64,000 nucleotides of DNA from Pseudonocardia sp. (GTDB lineage: Bacteria > Actinomycetota > Actinomycetes > Mycobacteriales > Pseudonocardiaceae), in contig NZ_JAODNI010000164.1 of assembly GCF_025465255.1 (NCBI RefSeq), positions 52,642-116,641 of the forward strand, read 5' to 3'. The position numbers and the translations under genes are program-made. The notes under the pieces are model-generated. The model was not told the DNA's origin and did not search any database. It saw only the letters and a list, made by a program, of their open reading frames with translations. Shown piece by piece: positions 52,472 through 62,481 of this stretch (within the stretch, counting starts at the first letter, position 1; the number at the start of each line of letters is the position of its first letter).

Positions 52472-53665
52472 GTGCCCGATGAACCCCTCCACCTCGAGAC
52501 CCTCACCGTCCACGCCGGGAACGCCGTCGACCCCGGTACGGGCGCCATCCGCCGCCCGGTCGTCCTGGCGAACTCCTACGCCCTCCCGGACGACCCGTCC
52601 GAGCTGAGCTGGTCCGGTACCGGGACCCCGCTCTACACGCGCAACGGCGGCGCGAACCAGGGCTGGCTTGAGCAGAAGCTCGCCGCGCTCGAGACGGCCG
52701 GGAACCCCGGTGACGTCCAGGCCGTCGCGCTGGCCACGGGCGTCGCGGCGCTGCACGCGGTGTTCTTCACGTTCCTGCGCTCCGGGGACCACGTCGTGTC
52801 CTCCGATGTCACCTACGTCGCGGTGTTCCGGCTGCTCACCGAGCTCCTGCCGCAGAAGTACGGGATCACCGCGACGCTCGTCGACTCGAGCGACCTCGAC
52901 GCCGTGCGCGCCGCGATCCGCCCGGAGACCCGGCTGGTCCACGTCGAGACGCCGGCCAACCCGACGACGAGGGTCACCGACGTCGCCGCCGTCGCCGAGA
53001 TCGCGCACGCCGCCGGCGCGCTGCTGTCCGTCGACGCCACGTTCGCCACCCCGGTCCTGCAGCGCCCGCTGGCCGAGGGCGCGGACCTCGTCGTCCACTC
53101 GCTCACCAAGTACATCAACGGCCACGGCGACGCGATGGGCGGCGCGGTGATCGCCCGCGGTGAGCTGGTGGAGCGGATCCGGGCGGAGGCCATGGTCAAC
53201 GTCGGCGGCGTGATCAGCCCGTTCAACGCCTGGCTGATCATGCGCGGCTCGATCACCCTGCCCCTGCGGATGCGGCAGCACTGCGCGAACGCGATGGCCG
53301 TCGCGGAGTTCCTGGCCGGCGACCCGCGCGTCGCCTACGTCGCCTATCCCGGGCTGCCGTCGCACCCGCAGCACGCGCTGGCCGCCCGCACCCTGGACGG
53401 CGGGTTCGGCGGCATGCTGGCCTTCGCTGTGCGGGGCGACGCGGCCGCACAGAACCGGTTCGTCGCGGCGCTGCGGATCGTCACCTCGGCCGTGTCGCTC
53501 GGCCACGACGAGTCCCTCGTCGTGCACGTCGCCCCGGACGGCGAGCGGGACCGCTTCTACCCCGAGGAGTTCCGCAAGTGGGGGCACCTGCGGTTCTCCG
53601 CCGGGCTCGAGGACCCGCGCGATCTCGTCGCGGACCTGCGCCAGGCGCTCGACCAGGTGGGGTGA
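52472..53665 (+). CDS. Cystathionine gamma-synthase/lyase-family PLP enzyme
   Basis: The 397-residue product belongs to the Cys/Met metabolism PLP family: LETLTVHAGNAVDPGTGAIRRPVVLANSYAL, YTRNGGANQGWLEQKLAALE, AVALATGVAALHAVFFTFL, VHVETPANPTTRVTDV, VHSLTKYINGHGDAMGG with the PLP Lys, and SLGHDESLVVHVA. It could be a gamma-synthase, gamma-lyase or O-acetylhomoserine sulfhydrylase; the motif set alone does not separate them. Starts at GTG 52472, 4 nt after the upstream gene. Confidence 0.9.
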   Translation: MPDEPLHLETLTVHAGNAVDPGTGAIRRPVVLANSYALPDDPSELSWSGTGTPLYTRNGGANQGWLEQKLAALETAGNPGDVQAVALATGVAALHAVFFTFLRSGDHVVSSDVTYVAVFRLLTELLPQKYGITATLVDSSDLDAVRAAIRPETRLVHVETPANPTTRVTDVAAVAEIAHAAGALLSVDATFATPVLQRPLAEGADLVVHSLTKYINGHGDAMGGAVIARGELVERIRAEAMVNVGGVISPFNAWLIMRGSITLPLRMRQHCANAMAVAEFLAGDPRVAYVAYPGLPSHPQHALAARTLDGGFGGMLAFAVRGDAAAQNRFVAALRIVTSAVSLGHDESLVVHVAPDGERDRFYPEEFRKWGHLRFSAGLEDPRDLVADLRQALDQVG

Positions 53666-53678
53666 TCCGCGGGCGAGG

Positions 53679-55832
53679 TCAACCGTTCCCGCCGCCACCC
53701 GGCTGGTTGCCCTGGTTCTGATTGCCCGGCGGCGGCCCGCCGGGCGCCGGGAGCGGCGGGGCGGCGCGCACCACGTCCCGCAGGCTCCCCTTGAGGTAGC
53801 GCGGATCAGGCGCCGGCAGCGGCGCGGGCGGCTGGCTCGCCAGAATCTCGCCGAAGGCCTGGTAGGCCGTGCGCGCTGGCGCCTTGCCGCCGTAGATGTT
53901 GCCGTTGCCGCAGGTGTAGGGCGGGGTGCCGTCGCAGATCGGCCGCGGCGAGTTCGAGTCGTCGAAGACGATCGCCGCCCCGGCCAGCTGCGGCGTCGCG
54001 CCGACGAACGCGGCGGACTTGTACTCGTTCGTCGTCCCCGTCTTCGCCGCGATGGGCCGGTTCCAGCCCGCCGCGGCCGCGGCGGCGGCCGACGTGCCCC
54101 CCGCCTGATCGTCCTTGCTCAGCCCGTTCATCAAACTGTCCGCGATCGCCGGGTCCAGCGCCTGGCGACAGGGCTGCTGGGTGATGTCGACCGGCTTGCC
54201 GGCCCGGTCCGTGATCGACTCGATCGGCGTGGGGGGGCACCAGGTGCCGTGGCTGGCCAGGGTGGCCTGGACGTTCGCCAGTTCCAGGGCGCTGGTGGGG
54301 GCGACGCCCAGGGTGAACGACGCCAGCTTCTGCTGCTTGACCACGTCCGCGATCGAGGGCGTGCCGGCCTTGCCGCTGAAGGGCGTGTCCGCGAGCGAGG
54401 TGAGGCCGAGCCGCACCGCCATGTCGACGACCGGGGGGATGCCGGTGCTCTCCTCCAGCTTGACGAACGCCGTGTTCGGCGACTGGGCGAGCGCGTCGGT
54501 CAGCGAGAGCTGGGCGGGGTAGTTCCCGGCGTTGCCGACGGGGATCGGCCGCCCGTCGCCGTTGCGGTAGATCGGCGAGGTGTACCCGCCGGCCGGGACG
54601 TCCAGCACCGTGTCGATCCCGACCAGACCCTGCTCCATCGCCGACGCCGCGGTGAAGATCTTGTAGACGGAGCCGGCGCCCATGTTCTCCGGCTGGTAGG
54701 GCAGCCCGTAGCTGGACTGCCCCGGTCCGTTGCCGAAGGTCCGGTTGGCGGCCATCGCGGTCACCTTGTGCGAGTCCGCGCCCGGCACGATCGTCGCCAT
54801 GACGTCCGCGACGTGGGGCTGCGTGGGCGGCACCTGCCCATCGACCGCCTTCTTCACCGACGCGAGCGCGTTCCGGTCCAGCGTGGTGCGGATCGTGTAG
54901 CCGCCACCGGCGAGCCGGTCCGTCGGGAACCCGGCCCGGCGCAGGTAGGACAGCACGTAGTCGCAGAAGTAGCCGGCATCGCCGGCGCCGATGCACCCCT
55001 CGGCCGGGACGCCGGGAATCCCCTTGACGCCCAGGGGTGCCGCGGTCGCGTCGGCCGCCTGCTGCGCGGAGATCGAGCCCTGCTGCTTCAGCTGGTCGAT
55101 CACGACGTTGCGTCGGGAGAGCGCGGCGTCCGGGTGCGTGGTCGGGTCGTACTGGCTCGGGCTCTGCACCATCCCCGCGAGCAGCGCCGACTGCGGGACG
55201 TCCAGCTGCGACGCGTCCACGCCGAAGTAGGTCTGCGCCGCGGCCTGCACCCCGTAGGCGCCGTGCCCGAAGTACACGATGTCGAGGTAGCCGGTGAGGA
55301 TCTGGTCCTTGGTCAGCTCGTGGTCCAGACTGACGGCGAGCTCGGCCTCCTTGAGCTTGCGGGCGTAGCTCGGGGCGACGGCGGCCCGCCGCTGGGCGTC
55401 CGTCTGCGCCGCCACGTACAGGTCGTAGTTCTTCACGTACTGCTCGGTGAGCGTCGAGCCGCCCTGCCGGGCGCCGCCGTTGCTGTTGTTGACCAGGGCG
55501 CGGACGGCACCGATCGGGTCGACGCCGCCGTGTTCGTAGAAGCGGCGGTCCTCGATCGAGACGATCGACGCCTTCATCGCGGTCGAGATCCTGTCGCTGG
55601 TCACGGGGACCCGGTACTGGTCGAACAGGTAGGCGATCGGGGCGCCGGACGAATCGGTCACCGTCGAGGCCGCCGGCAGGTTCCCGGTCTTAAGATCCGC
55701 ATTCGACCCGGTCGCGGAATCACTCACCGCACCGGCGAGCAACCCGATTCCCCCGACGACCGGGAACAGTGCCCCGGCCACGAGCACACCCGCGACCAGT
55801 CCGAACACGACGAGCCGCCGCGCCCCACGCAT
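53679..55832 (-). CDS. Class A penicillin-binding protein (PonA-like)
   Basis: The 717-residue product has an N-terminal membrane helix (LVVFGLVAGVLVAGALFPVVGG), a GT51 domain with SIEDRRFYEHGGVDPIGAVRA, GGARQGGSTLTEQYVKN, GHGAYGVQAAAQTYFG, and a transpeptidase with MGAGSVYKIFTAASAM (SVYK), SPNTAFVKLEESTG and IAAKTGTTNEYKSAA (KTG). A Pro/Gly/Asn-rich tail ends the protein. ATG 55832 is the start of the hydrophobic N-terminus; a GTG just before it is possible. It is divergent from tatA. This is the second class A PBP in the window. Confidence 0.93.
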   Translation of the reverse strand: MRGARRLVVFGLVAGVLVAGALFPVVGGIGLLAGAVSDSATGSNADLKTGNLPAASTVTDSSGAPIAYLFDQYRVPVTSDRISTAMKASIVSIEDRRFYEHGGVDPIGAVRALVNNSNGGARQGGSTLTEQYVKNYDLYVAAQTDAQRRAAVAPSYARKLKEAELAVSLDHELTKDQILTGYLDIVYFGHGAYGVQAAAQTYFGVDASQLDVPQSALLAGMVQSPSQYDPTTHPDAALSRRNVVIDQLKQQGSISAQQAADATAAPLGVKGIPGVPAEGCIGAGDAGYFCDYVLSYLRRAGFPTDRLAGGGYTIRTTLDRNALASVKKAVDGQVPPTQPHVADVMATIVPGADSHKVTAMAANRTFGNGPGQSSYGLPYQPENMGAGSVYKIFTAASAMEQGLVGIDTVLDVPAGGYTSPIYRNGDGRPIPVGNAGNYPAQLSLTDALAQSPNTAFVKLEESTGIPPVVDMAVRLGLTSLADTPFSGKAGTPSIADVVKQQKLASFTLGVAPTSALELANVQATLASHGTWCPPTPIESITDRAGKPVDITQQPCRQALDPAIADSLMNGLSKDDQAGGTSAAAAAAAGWNRPIAAKTGTTNEYKSAAFVGATPQLAGAAIVFDDSNSPRPICDGTPPYTCGNGNIYGGKAPARTAYQAFGEILASQPPAPLPAPDPRYLKGSLRDVVRAAPPLPAPGGPPPGNQNQGNQPGGGGNG

Positions 55833-56064
55833 CACACCCACGCGCCCATCTCTACCAGCGCGGATGTGAGATCCGCGCGACGAGCGCCACGGTCCGGAGG
55901 CGCGGGTGGGGCACGTCGCACCCGAGGCGGGACGAGTCGCACGGACCATCAGCAATGCGACAGATCCCCTCATTCGCACATTTCCGGGAATCGCGCCCCG
56001 GAATTTCCACCCGAGGTGTCGGGGGGCACACTTGACCCGGACACGACCCGGGAGGACGAGGGCG

Positions 56065-56340
56065 ATGGGTGAGCTGAGCGTGTGGCACTGGCTGATCGTG
56101 ATCGGGGTGTTCGTGCTGCTGTTCGGGGCGAAACGACTGCCCGACGCCGCGCGCAGCCTCGGCCGCTCCAGCCGCATCCTGAAGGCGGAGCTGCGCGCGG
56201 ACGCGCCCGAACCCGCACCGGCGACCCCGCCCGCCTCCGCTCCCGCCGACCGAGAGCAGGCCGGGGCCGGCGACCATCCCGAGCACCGACCCGCCCCTGG
56301 TCAGCAGGAGACCAGGGCGGTGGCTCCTCACCCGGAGTGA
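56065..56340 (+). CDS. tatA: Twin-arginine translocase subunit TatA
   Basis: TatA forms the pore-like component of the Tat export pathway. The 91-residue product has one membrane helix with a preceding charged residue ([20 protein letters not shown]), the [20 protein letters not shown] amphipathic helix and a hydrophilic Ala/Pro-rich tail. The Gly-Ala-Lys hinge and length fit TatA. No tatB or tatC lies nearby. ATG 56065 lies after GGGAGGACGAGGGCG. It is divergent from the PBP with 232 nt between. Confidence 0.88.
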   Translation: MGELSVWHWLIVIGVFVLLFGAKRLPDAARSLGRSSRILKAELRADAPEPAPATPPASAPADREQAGAGDHPEHRPAPGQQETRAVAPHPE

Positions 56341-56399
56341 TCGAGGAGCCCGCCGGGTGGTGGTGGCGGCCGCGGACACGCGCGTCTAGCGTCGAGGCC

Positions 56400-57311
56400 G
56401 TGAAGGTCCGGATCGGTATCGGGTCGCTCCCCACGGAATCCGGCCGGGCGGCCGTCGGCCCGGGGTTCGACGAGCTCGTCGACGCCCTCGAGGAACGGGA
56501 CGTCGACTCGCTCTGGCTCCCCGACCTCGTCTCCACGGACGCGGTCGACGCCCTGGTCGGGCTGGCCTACGCGGCCGGCCGCACGCGCACGCTCAAGATC
56601 GGCACCGGCGTCCTGGTCCTGCCGGGCCGCAACCCGATGCTCGTCGCGTCCCAGCTCGCCTCGCTCGCCGCGCTGGCCCCGAAGCGGATCCTCCCGGCGT
56701 TCGGCGTCCGGCCCGCCCGCGGCCGGGAGCGACAGCTCTACCCCGTGCCGGACGGGCAGCGCGCCGCGGTGTTCGAGGAGGCCCTGGTCGTCGTCCGGCG
56801 GCTGCTCGACGAGCCGCGGGTCACCCACCACGGGGCCTTCTTCCATCTCGACGACGCCTCGGTCGGTCCGCGTCCCCCGGGCCGGCTCGACCTCTGGCTC
56901 GGCGGCCGCGCCCCGGTCGGCCTGGACCGCATCGGCCGGCTCGCCGACGGCTGGCTCGGCAGCTTCGTGACACCCGACGAGGCCGCGGACTGCCGCAGTC
57001 GGATCGAGCGGGCCGCCGCGGCGGCGGGCCGGGAGATCGAGGAGGACCACTACGGCACCAACCTGGCCGTCGTCCCGCCGGAGGCGACGGAGGAGCAGGT
57101 CGCGGCGGCGCTCGCCGGGTCGCTGGACCGGCGGCCGGACATGGACCCGGAGCAGCTCGTCGTCCGCGGCTGGGAGCAGGCGCGGAAACGGATCGGGCAG
57201 TACGTCGACGCGGGGCTGACGAAGTTCGTGGTCCGGCCCGCGACGCCGGTCGCGTCCTGGCGCGGGTTCCTGGACCAGTTCGTCGAGGAACTGCAGGTCC
57301 TCGAGAACTGA
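56400..57311 (+). CDS. LLM-class flavin/F420-dependent oxidoreductase
   Basis: The 303-residue product is a luciferase-like TIM barrel: VRIGIGSLPTESGRAAVG, ALEERDVDSLWLPDLVS, TLKIGTGVLVLPGRNPMLVASQLASLAALAPKRILPAFGV, and DYYGTNLAVV-like DHYGTNLAVVPPEATEEQ. It resembles F420-dependent oxidoreductases. It follows tatA by 59 nt and converges with the next gene, 4 nt gap. Substrate unknown. Confidence 0.85.
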   Translation: MKVRIGIGSLPTESGRAAVGPGFDELVDALEERDVDSLWLPDLVSTDAVDALVGLAYAAGRTRTLKIGTGVLVLPGRNPMLVASQLASLAALAPKRILPAFGVRPARGRERQLYPVPDGQRAAVFEEALVVVRRLLDEPRVTHHGAFFHLDDASVGPRPPGRLDLWLGGRAPVGLDRIGRLADGWLGSFVTPDEAADCRSRIERAAAAAGREIEEDHYGTNLAVVPPEATEEQVAAALAGSLDRRPDMDPEQLVVRGWEQARKRIGQYVDAGLTKFVVRPATPVASWRGFLDQFVEELQVLEN

Positions 57312-57315
57312 GCGC

Positions 57316-57954
57316 TCAGGCCTGCACCCGCCGCGCCGCTTCGCCGGCGCCGTCCCCGGCGACCCGCTCCAGCCCCGCGGGCCGGCCGGTCGAGAGCAGG
57401 AGCAGCTCACCGATCGGGCCGGAAACCTCGCTGGCGCCCTCGCCGCCGGACCAGTCCGCGTCCGTGGCGATGAACCGCAGGCCGTCGAACCTCTTGCCCG
57501 CACCGTAGAAGGAGCTGCTCCACACGTGCTCGATCGCCGGGAGGACCCGCTCGGGGGGCATCGCGCGTTCCCGGCCGAGCGGTCGCGCGATGTCCTGGCC
57601 GTGCACGAGGGCGTCGACGAGCGGGTCCGGCGGCTGCGTGCCGAGGGGCCGCTCGGCCGAGCCGGCGGTCTCCCGCAGCTGTCCGACCAGCTCCACCGGC
57701 CCGTACCGCGCGGACCGGCTGCGCGCCGCGTCCCCGATCATGCGGTTGATGTCGCCGCGGGCCCGGAGCATCCCGCCGATCGCCGCCAGCGGGGACAGCC
57801 GCGTGGCCAGCGTCAGGTGGGCGATGACGTCGTGCACCGTCCAGCCGTCGCAGAGGGACTTCCGTTCCCATTCCCCCGGGTCGAGCCCGTCGAGGAGGTC
57901 GGCCAGGCCGAGCCGCTCGGCCTCGACCGCCTGCAGGATCGCGTCGCGGTCCAT
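57316..57954 (-). CDS. TIGR03083/maleylpyruvate isomerase-like mycothiol-dependent protein
   Basis: The 212-residue product reads LADLLDGLDPGEWERKSLCDGWTVHDVIAHLTLATRLSPLAAI, then DPLVDALVHGQDIARPLGRERAMPPERV, the MDMPI_N-type DinB fold with metal His residues. Members use mycothiol as cofactor. It is divergent from the DUF309 gene with 80 nt between. Substrate unknown; ATG 57954 is the normal start. Confidence 0.87.
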   Translation of the reverse strand: MDRDAILQAVEAERLGLADLLDGLDPGEWERKSLCDGWTVHDVIAHLTLATRLSPLAAIGGMLRARGDINRMIGDAARSRSARYGPVELVGQLRETAGSAERPLGTQPPDPLVDALVHGQDIARPLGRERAMPPERVLPAIEHVWSSSFYGAGKRFDGLRFIATDADWSGGEGASEVSGPIGELLLLSTGRPAGLERVAGDGAGEAARRVQA

Positions 57955-58034
57955 GCCGGACTCCGAACTGTGCGGTGGCCCGGGCGGCCACGAGGAGCGG
58001 AACTGTAGCGGCGCCGGGCGCTAAGGTCGACGCC

Positions 58035-58544
58035 ATGTCCGTCGATCCCGTACGCGACCGGAGGCGTGACCGGGACCCCGAGGGCCGCGCCCGCAACGCC
58101 CGGCCGCGGGACGCCAGCGGGCGCCCGCTGCCCTACGGCGAGTCCGGTGTCGAGCGTGTCCCCGAGGACCTGGTGCTCAGCCCCGCCGACACCGTCAGCG
58201 AGGCGCAGCGGCTGCTCGACGAAGGTCTCCCGTTCCAGGCCCACGAGGTCCTGGAGGCCGCGTGGAAGGCGTCCGACCCGGCCACCCGGGAGCTGTGGCG
58301 CGCCCTCGCGCAGCTCGCCGTCGGCCTCACGCACGCCCAGCGCGGCAACAGCAGGGGCGCGATGTCGCTACTGGAACGGGGCGCGGACGGCATCGCCCGC
58401 TGGGTCGGCGACGCCCCCGCGGGCCTCGACCTCCCCGGCATCCAGCAGCACGGCTTCGCGCTGGCCGAGTGCATCGAGCGTTCCGGCACCGGGTCTCTCA
58501 CGGCCGCGGACCTGGCGCCGGCGCTCCGCGCTCGTGCGCGGTGA
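58035..58544 (+). CDS. DUF309 family protein
   Basis: The 169-residue product contains LLDEGLPFQAHEVLEAAWKASDPATRELWRALAQLAVGLTHAQRGN, the DUF309 hallmark with FxAHExxExxW. The first 50 residues are polar and Arg-rich. ATG 58035 was chosen as the only good start. Function is unknown. It converges with the dipeptidase with a 21-nt gap. Confidence 0.87.
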   Translation: MSVDPVRDRRRDRDPEGRARNARPRDASGRPLPYGESGVERVPEDLVLSPADTVSEAQRLLDEGLPFQAHEVLEAAWKASDPATRELWRALAQLAVGLTHAQRGNSRGAMSLLERGADGIARWVGDAPAGLDLPGIQQHGFALAECIERSGTGSLTAADLAPALRARAR

Positions 58545-58565
58545 TCGTCGCCGGAACAACGTTAT

Positions 58566-59672
58566 TCACGCACGGGCGGCGTCAGCCGCGTGCAGGACCC
58601 GCAGGGCGTTGCGGCCCGCGAGCTTGCCGCAGTCCTCGGCGCTCCAGCCCTTGTCCAGCAATGCGTCGAACAGGCGGGGGTAGCCGCTGACGTCCTCCAG
58701 GCCGGCGGGCAGCTCGGGCACGCCGTCGTAGTCCCCGCCGATCCCGATGTGGTCGATCCCCGCGACCTCGCGGACGTGCTCGAGGTGCGCGACGACGTCG
58801 TCGATCGTCGCCCCCGGCATCGCCGGCCCGGCCCAGCGCGCGGCGAACGCGTCCCGGGTCCGCAGGTTGCGGTGGTCCTCCCCGGCCGCGGCCATCGCCT
58901 CGGCCAGCCGGTCGTCCCACTCCGCGACGCCACGGGAGACGAAGCGCGGCACGAACGTCACCATGCAGACGCCACCGTTGCCGGGCAGGGCGGCGAGGAC
59001 GTCGTCCGGCACGTTGCGCGGGTTGTCCGTGATCGCGCGGGCCGCGGAGTGCGTGAAGAGCACCGGCGCGGAGGTCGTCTCGAGCGCGTCCCGCATCGTC
59101 GTGGCGGCGACGTGCGAGAGGTCGACGATCATGCCGATCCGGTTCATCTCGGCGACGACCTCGCGGCCGAAGTCGCTCAGCCCACCGTGCACCGGCTCGT
59201 CCGTCGCGGAGTCCGCCCACTCGGTGTTGAGGTTGTGCGTCAGCGTCAGGTACCGGACCCCGAGCCGGCGCAGCGCCCGGAGCACCCCGAGCGACCCGTT
59301 GATGCTGTGCCCGCCCTCGGCGCCGAGCAGCGAGCCGATCCAGCCGTCGGTGAACGCGGCCTCGGCCTCGGTCGCGGTGGTGACGAGCCGCAGGTCCGCG
59401 GGGTAGCGCTCGGCCAGCTCGTAGACCCGCTCCACCTGCTCGACCACGGCCGTCACCGCGCGGTCCCCGGTGAACGACGGCGGCACGTACACCGACCAGA
59501 ACTGCGCGCCGACCCCGCCGGCCCGCAGGCGGGGCAGATCGGTGTGCAGCCGCGGCTCCCCCGCGGCCAGGTCCGGTGCCGGACCGTCGAGCTCGCGCAG
59601 GGCCCACGGGAGGTCGTTGTGCCCGTCGACGAGCGGGGTCGCACGGAGGAGTTCGGAGCCGGTGATCGTCAC
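58566..59672 (-). CDS. Membrane/renal dipeptidase family M19
   Basis: M19 enzymes cleave dipeptides, or act on beta-lactams or N-acyl amino acids, using two zinc ions. The 368-residue product has [10 protein letters not shown] (metal His/Asp), [16 protein letters not shown] (bridging Glu), [31 protein letters not shown], and [19 protein letters not shown] (metal His). A C-terminal [21 protein letters not shown] follows. GTG 59672 begins [17 protein letters not shown]. It is divergent from NAD kinase with a 51-nt gap. No signal peptide, so likely cytosolic. Confidence 0.93.
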   Translation of the reverse strand: MTITGSELLRATPLVDGHNDLPWALRELDGPAPDLAAGEPRLHTDLPRLRAGGVGAQFWSVYVPPSFTGDRAVTAVVEQVERVYELAERYPADLRLVTTATEAEAAFTDGWIGSLLGAEGGHSINGSLGVLRALRRLGVRYLTLTHNLNTEWADSATDEPVHGGLSDFGREVVAEMNRIGMIVDLSHVAATTMRDALETTSAPVLFTHSAARAITDNPRNVPDDVLAALPGNGGVCMVTFVPRFVSRGVAEWDDRLAEAMAAAGEDHRNLRTRDAFAARWAGPAMPGATIDDVVAHLEHVREVAGIDHIGIGGDYDGVPELPAGLEDVSGYPRLFDALLDKGWSAEDCGKLAGRNALRVLHAADAARA

Positions 59673-59723
59673 CGTTCGAGTATCGCCCCCACGCCGCGGG
59701 CCGCATCGGGCAGACTGGGGATC

Positions 59724-60659
59724 ATGGACGATCCCGCCGGCCGCCGCCTGGCCCTGGTCCTGCATCCGCACCGCGACCTCCGGGAGGTCGTCGCCCACAT
59801 CGTGCGCTGGGCGGAGGCGCGCGACGTCGAGCTGGTCGTCGGGGCGCAGGACGCCCTGCGGGTCGACGGTGGGGTGCTCCCCGTCCCGGCGGACGAGCTC
59901 GCGGACGGCGCCACCGCGGTCGTGAGCCTCGGTGGCGACGGCACCATGCTGGGCGCGCTGCGGCTCGTCGCGGACACGCCCGTCCCGGTGCTCGGCGTGC
60001 AGCTCGGGCACCTGGGTTTCCTCGTGGAGGTGCAACCGAACGAGCTGGACACCGCGCTCGACCGGGTCCTCGCCGGGGACTTCGTCGTCGAACCGCACAG
60101 TGCGTTGCGGATCGAGACCGGCACGCAGCACCTGGTGGCGTTCAACGACCTGGCGCTGGCGAGGCATCCGGGCCGTGGGACCGTCGACGCGACGCTCGGG
60201 GTCAACGGCCTGCGCCACGGCTACTACCGGTGCGACGCGCTGGTCGTCGCGACGGCGGCGGGCTCGTCGGCCTACAGCTACGCGGCGGGCGGCCCGCTCG
60301 TCTCGCCGTCCGTGGGCGGGGTCGTGGTGACGCCGTCCGCGCCGATGTCCGGAATCTCCCGGGCGCTCGTCCTCGGCGAGTCCGACGTGCTGCGCCTGGA
60401 GCTGAACCCGCGGTGCGGGACGCTCGCGCTGGAGGCGGACGGCGTCGGGAGCGGTGACGTCGGGCCCGGGACCGTGCTGGACGTGACCGTGCAGCCGGAC
60501 GCGGGCCAGGTCATCCGGCTGAACCCGGCCGTGCACCACCAGCGGAGCCGGGTGAAGCTCAGCCTGCTGGATCTGCCGCTGCTCCCGGAGCAGCTCCGCG
60601 AGCTGCTGCCGCCGAACCTGCAGAAGCGCTTCGACGCGGCGGTCGACGACGGGGCGTGA
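59724..60659 (+). CDS. NAD kinase
   Basis: The 311-residue product phosphorylates NAD to NADP. It has the catalytic GGDGT motif at 70-74 ([13 protein letters not shown]), [15 protein letters not shown], a variant of NDxxLAR ([57 protein letters not shown]), and [14 protein letters not shown]. The second NDxx element is typical of actinobacterial paralogues. ATG 59724 is the start. It is convergent with the DprE2-like gene by 25 nt. Confidence 0.9.
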   Translation: MDDPAGRRLALVLHPHRDLREVVAHIVRWAEARDVELVVGAQDALRVDGGVLPVPADELADGATAVVSLGGDGTMLGALRLVADTPVPVLGVQLGHLGFLVEVQPNELDTALDRVLAGDFVVEPHSALRIETGTQHLVAFNDLALARHPGRGTVDATLGVNGLRHGYYRCDALVVATAAGSSAYSYAAGGPLVSPSVGGVVVTPSAPMSGISRALVLGESDVLRLELNPRCGTLALEADGVGSGDVGPGTVLDVTVQPDAGQVIRLNPAVHHQRSRVKLSLLDLPLLPEQLRELLPPNLQKRFDAAVDDGA

Positions 60660-60684
60660 GCGGCCGGGCGGGGCGGTCGTGGGG

Positions 60685-61428
60685 TCAGCGGGGGAGGCGG
60701 CGCCAGATCGCGCGCGGGAGGTGGCGCATGACGGCGAAGACGGGCCGGAGGAAGCCGGGGACCCAGACCTCGCCGCGGCCGGTGCGCAGCGCCTTCACGG
60801 TGGCGTCCGCGACCTGGTCCGGGGTGCTCGAGAACGGGGCCGGGGACATGCCCTCGGTCATCCGCCCGATCACGAACCCGGGCCTGACCAGCAGCAACCG
60901 GACGCCGGACCCGTGCAGGGCGTCCGCCAGGCCGGAGGCGAAACCGTCGAGGCCGGCCTTTGCGCTGCCGTAGACGTAGTTGGCCCGGCGCACCCGGACG
61001 CCGGCGACGGAGGAGAACACGACGAGCGTACCGCTGCCCTGCGCCCGCAGGACCTGCGCGAGCTCGGTCAGGACCTGGACGTGCGCGACGTAGTCGGTGT
61101 GCACGATCCGCACCGCGTGCGCGGCGTCCGCCTCGGCCCGGGCCTGCTCACCGAGCAGGCCGAACGCGACCACGACGACGTCGAGCCGCCCGTGCCGCGC
61201 GACGACGTCCTCGATCAGGGGGCGGTGCGAGGCGAGATCGTCGGCGTCGAACTCCACCCGCTCGACGACGCGGGCACCAGCCGCGCGGACGAGCTTCTCC
61301 TCCGCGTCCAGGTCCGCGCTGCGCCGCGCGGCGAGGACCACGGTCTCCGCCTCCCGGCCCGCGAGCCGCTCCGCCACCGCGATCCCGATCTCACTGCGCC
61401 CGCCGAGTACCAGCACCGTTCCGCCCAT
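60685..61428 (-). CDS. SDR, DprE2-like (decaprenyl-phospho-arabinose synthesis)
   Basis: The 247-residue product has the DprE2-type start [24 protein letters not shown] (GGRSEIG), a [10 protein letters not shown] loop, [32 protein letters not shown] (SSVAG and YxxxK), and [19 protein letters not shown]. DprE2 reduces the keto intermediate made by DprE1 for cell-wall arabinan. DprE1 and the arabinosyltransferases are not in the window, so the assignment rests on motif resemblance. It converges with NAD kinase and runs in the same direction as the next small membrane gene. Confidence 0.65.
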   Translation of the reverse strand: MGGTVLVLGGRSEIGIAVAERLAGREAETVVLAARRSADLDAEEKLVRAAGARVVERVEFDADDLASHRPLIEDVVARHGRLDVVVVAFGLLGEQARAEADAAHAVRIVHTDYVAHVQVLTELAQVLRAQGSGTLVVFSSVAGVRVRRANYVYGSAKAGLDGFASGLADALHGSGVRLLLVRPGFVIGRMTEGMSPAPFSSTPDQVADATVKALRTGRGEVWVPGFLRPVFAVMRHLPRAIWRRLPR

Positions 61429-61457
61429 GGGGCGAGTCTGGCAAGGCGGCCGGGTGA

Positions 61458-62117
61458 TCAGCTGCCCAGGGTGAGCGAGACCCCGTCGGTCTGCAGCCGC
61501 CGGCCCTCGAAGGTCACCTTCCCGCGGTGCGACACCTCGACCTGGTAGAAGTCCGACCCGGCCGGGACGTCCGGCACGGTGACGGCGAACTCGCAGGTCG
61601 ACGAGCTGGTGGCCCGGCCGGAGCCGAGGATCCCGGTGGCGACGACCCCGCCGGAGCCGTCGTAGACGGTCACCGAGCTTCCCGCGTCGATGTCCGAGTA
61701 GCCGCCGCTGCCGGAGCAGGACGAGCCGGTGGTGAAGGACCCGTAGCTGTAGCTGCGGTAGGAACTCGTCTGGGTCAGTTGGAAGGTGCCGCTGACGTCG
61801 AAGGTCGACGCGGCGGAGATCGCGGCTGTCCCGCCCCAGATGAGGCCGAGCGCCGAGGCGCCGACGGCCGTCCCCGCGAGGAACGACGCGAGCCGCGAGC
61901 GCGCAGCCGGAGTCGGGGGCCACGCGGGCGGCGACCCGAACGGCGCCCCCAGCCCGGCCGGCGGGGCGTAGGGGTCGGACGGGAACGAGGTGGGCTGCCC
62001 GTGGAACGGGGCGGCGGGCGGTCTCTGCAACGCGGGCCCGCGGAACACCTCACCCGGGAACGACGGTGGCGGTGCGGCGAGGTTCGGGGCCGGCGTGGTC
62101 GCGTCGTGCGTGGTCAT
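61458..62117 (-). CDS. Membrane protein with Pro-rich tail and Cys-containing outer domain
   Basis: The 219-residue product has about 75 Pro/Ala-rich residues (APNLAAPPPSFPGEVFRGPALQRPPAAPFHG), one hydrophobic helix (FLAGTAVGASALGLIWGGTAAI) and an outer beta-type domain with two Cys in SSCSGSG and TSSSTCEF that could form a disulfide. The last part is DFYQVEVSHRGKVTFEG. I recognise no named domain. The layout is that of an envelope-anchored accessory protein. It follows the DprE2-like gene in the same orientation. Confidence 0.7.
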   Translation of the reverse strand: MTTHDATTPAPNLAAPPPSFPGEVFRGPALQRPPAAPFHGQPTSFPSDPYAPPAGLGAPFGSPPAWPPTPAARSRLASFLAGTAVGASALGLIWGGTAAISAASTFDVSGTFQLTQTSSYRSYSYGSFTTGSSCSGSGGYSDIDAGSSVTVYDGSGGVVATGILGSGRATSSSTCEFAVTVPDVPAGSDFYQVEVSHRGKVTFEGRRLQTDGVSLTLGS

Positions 62118-62199
62118 GGCGGGAGCCCTTCAAGCTGTGGACATGCGACGGAAGTTCGGAGGCAATGCCCCGGAAACAGGGCCGATCTACGGTCGGGCC

Positions 62200-62481
62200 G
62201 TGCCCGAGGTGCTCTTCGACGTCCGCTGGCCGGACGGGTCCGCCCAGTCGTTCTACTCGCCGTCCCTGATCGTCGAGGAGTACTTCGACGCGGGCTCGGC
62301 GTACCCGCTCGAGGACTTCGTGGAGCGCAGCCGTGAGTGCATGCGGATCGCGGACCAGCGGGTGCGTGCGAAGTACGGCGTCGGCTGCGCGCAGTCCGTC
62401 ATGACGATGGCGGGGATCGAACGCGCCGCGGCCCGGTTCGCGACCGGCGACAGCGTCACGCTGGAGGCGTTCCGCCGCTGA
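62200..62481 (+). CDS. MSMEG_0570-family nitrogen-starvation protein
   Basis: The 93-residue product begins VPEVLFDVRWPDGSAQSFYSPSLIVEEYFDAGSAYPLEDFVERSRECMRIADQRV, which matches the family TIGR04042 (MSMEG_0570-like), and ends AARFATGDSVTLEAF. The family belongs to a nitrogen-starvation cluster in mycobacteria; the biochemical role is unknown. I chose GTG 62200 because the family starts at PEV; a longer frame opens at 62131. Other members of the cluster are not in the window. Its stop abuts the next gene on the other strand. Confidence 0.72.
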   Translation: MPEVLFDVRWPDGSAQSFYSPSLIVEEYFDAGSAYPLEDFVERSRECMRIADQRVRAKYGVGCAQSVMTMAGIERAAARFATGDSVTLEAFRR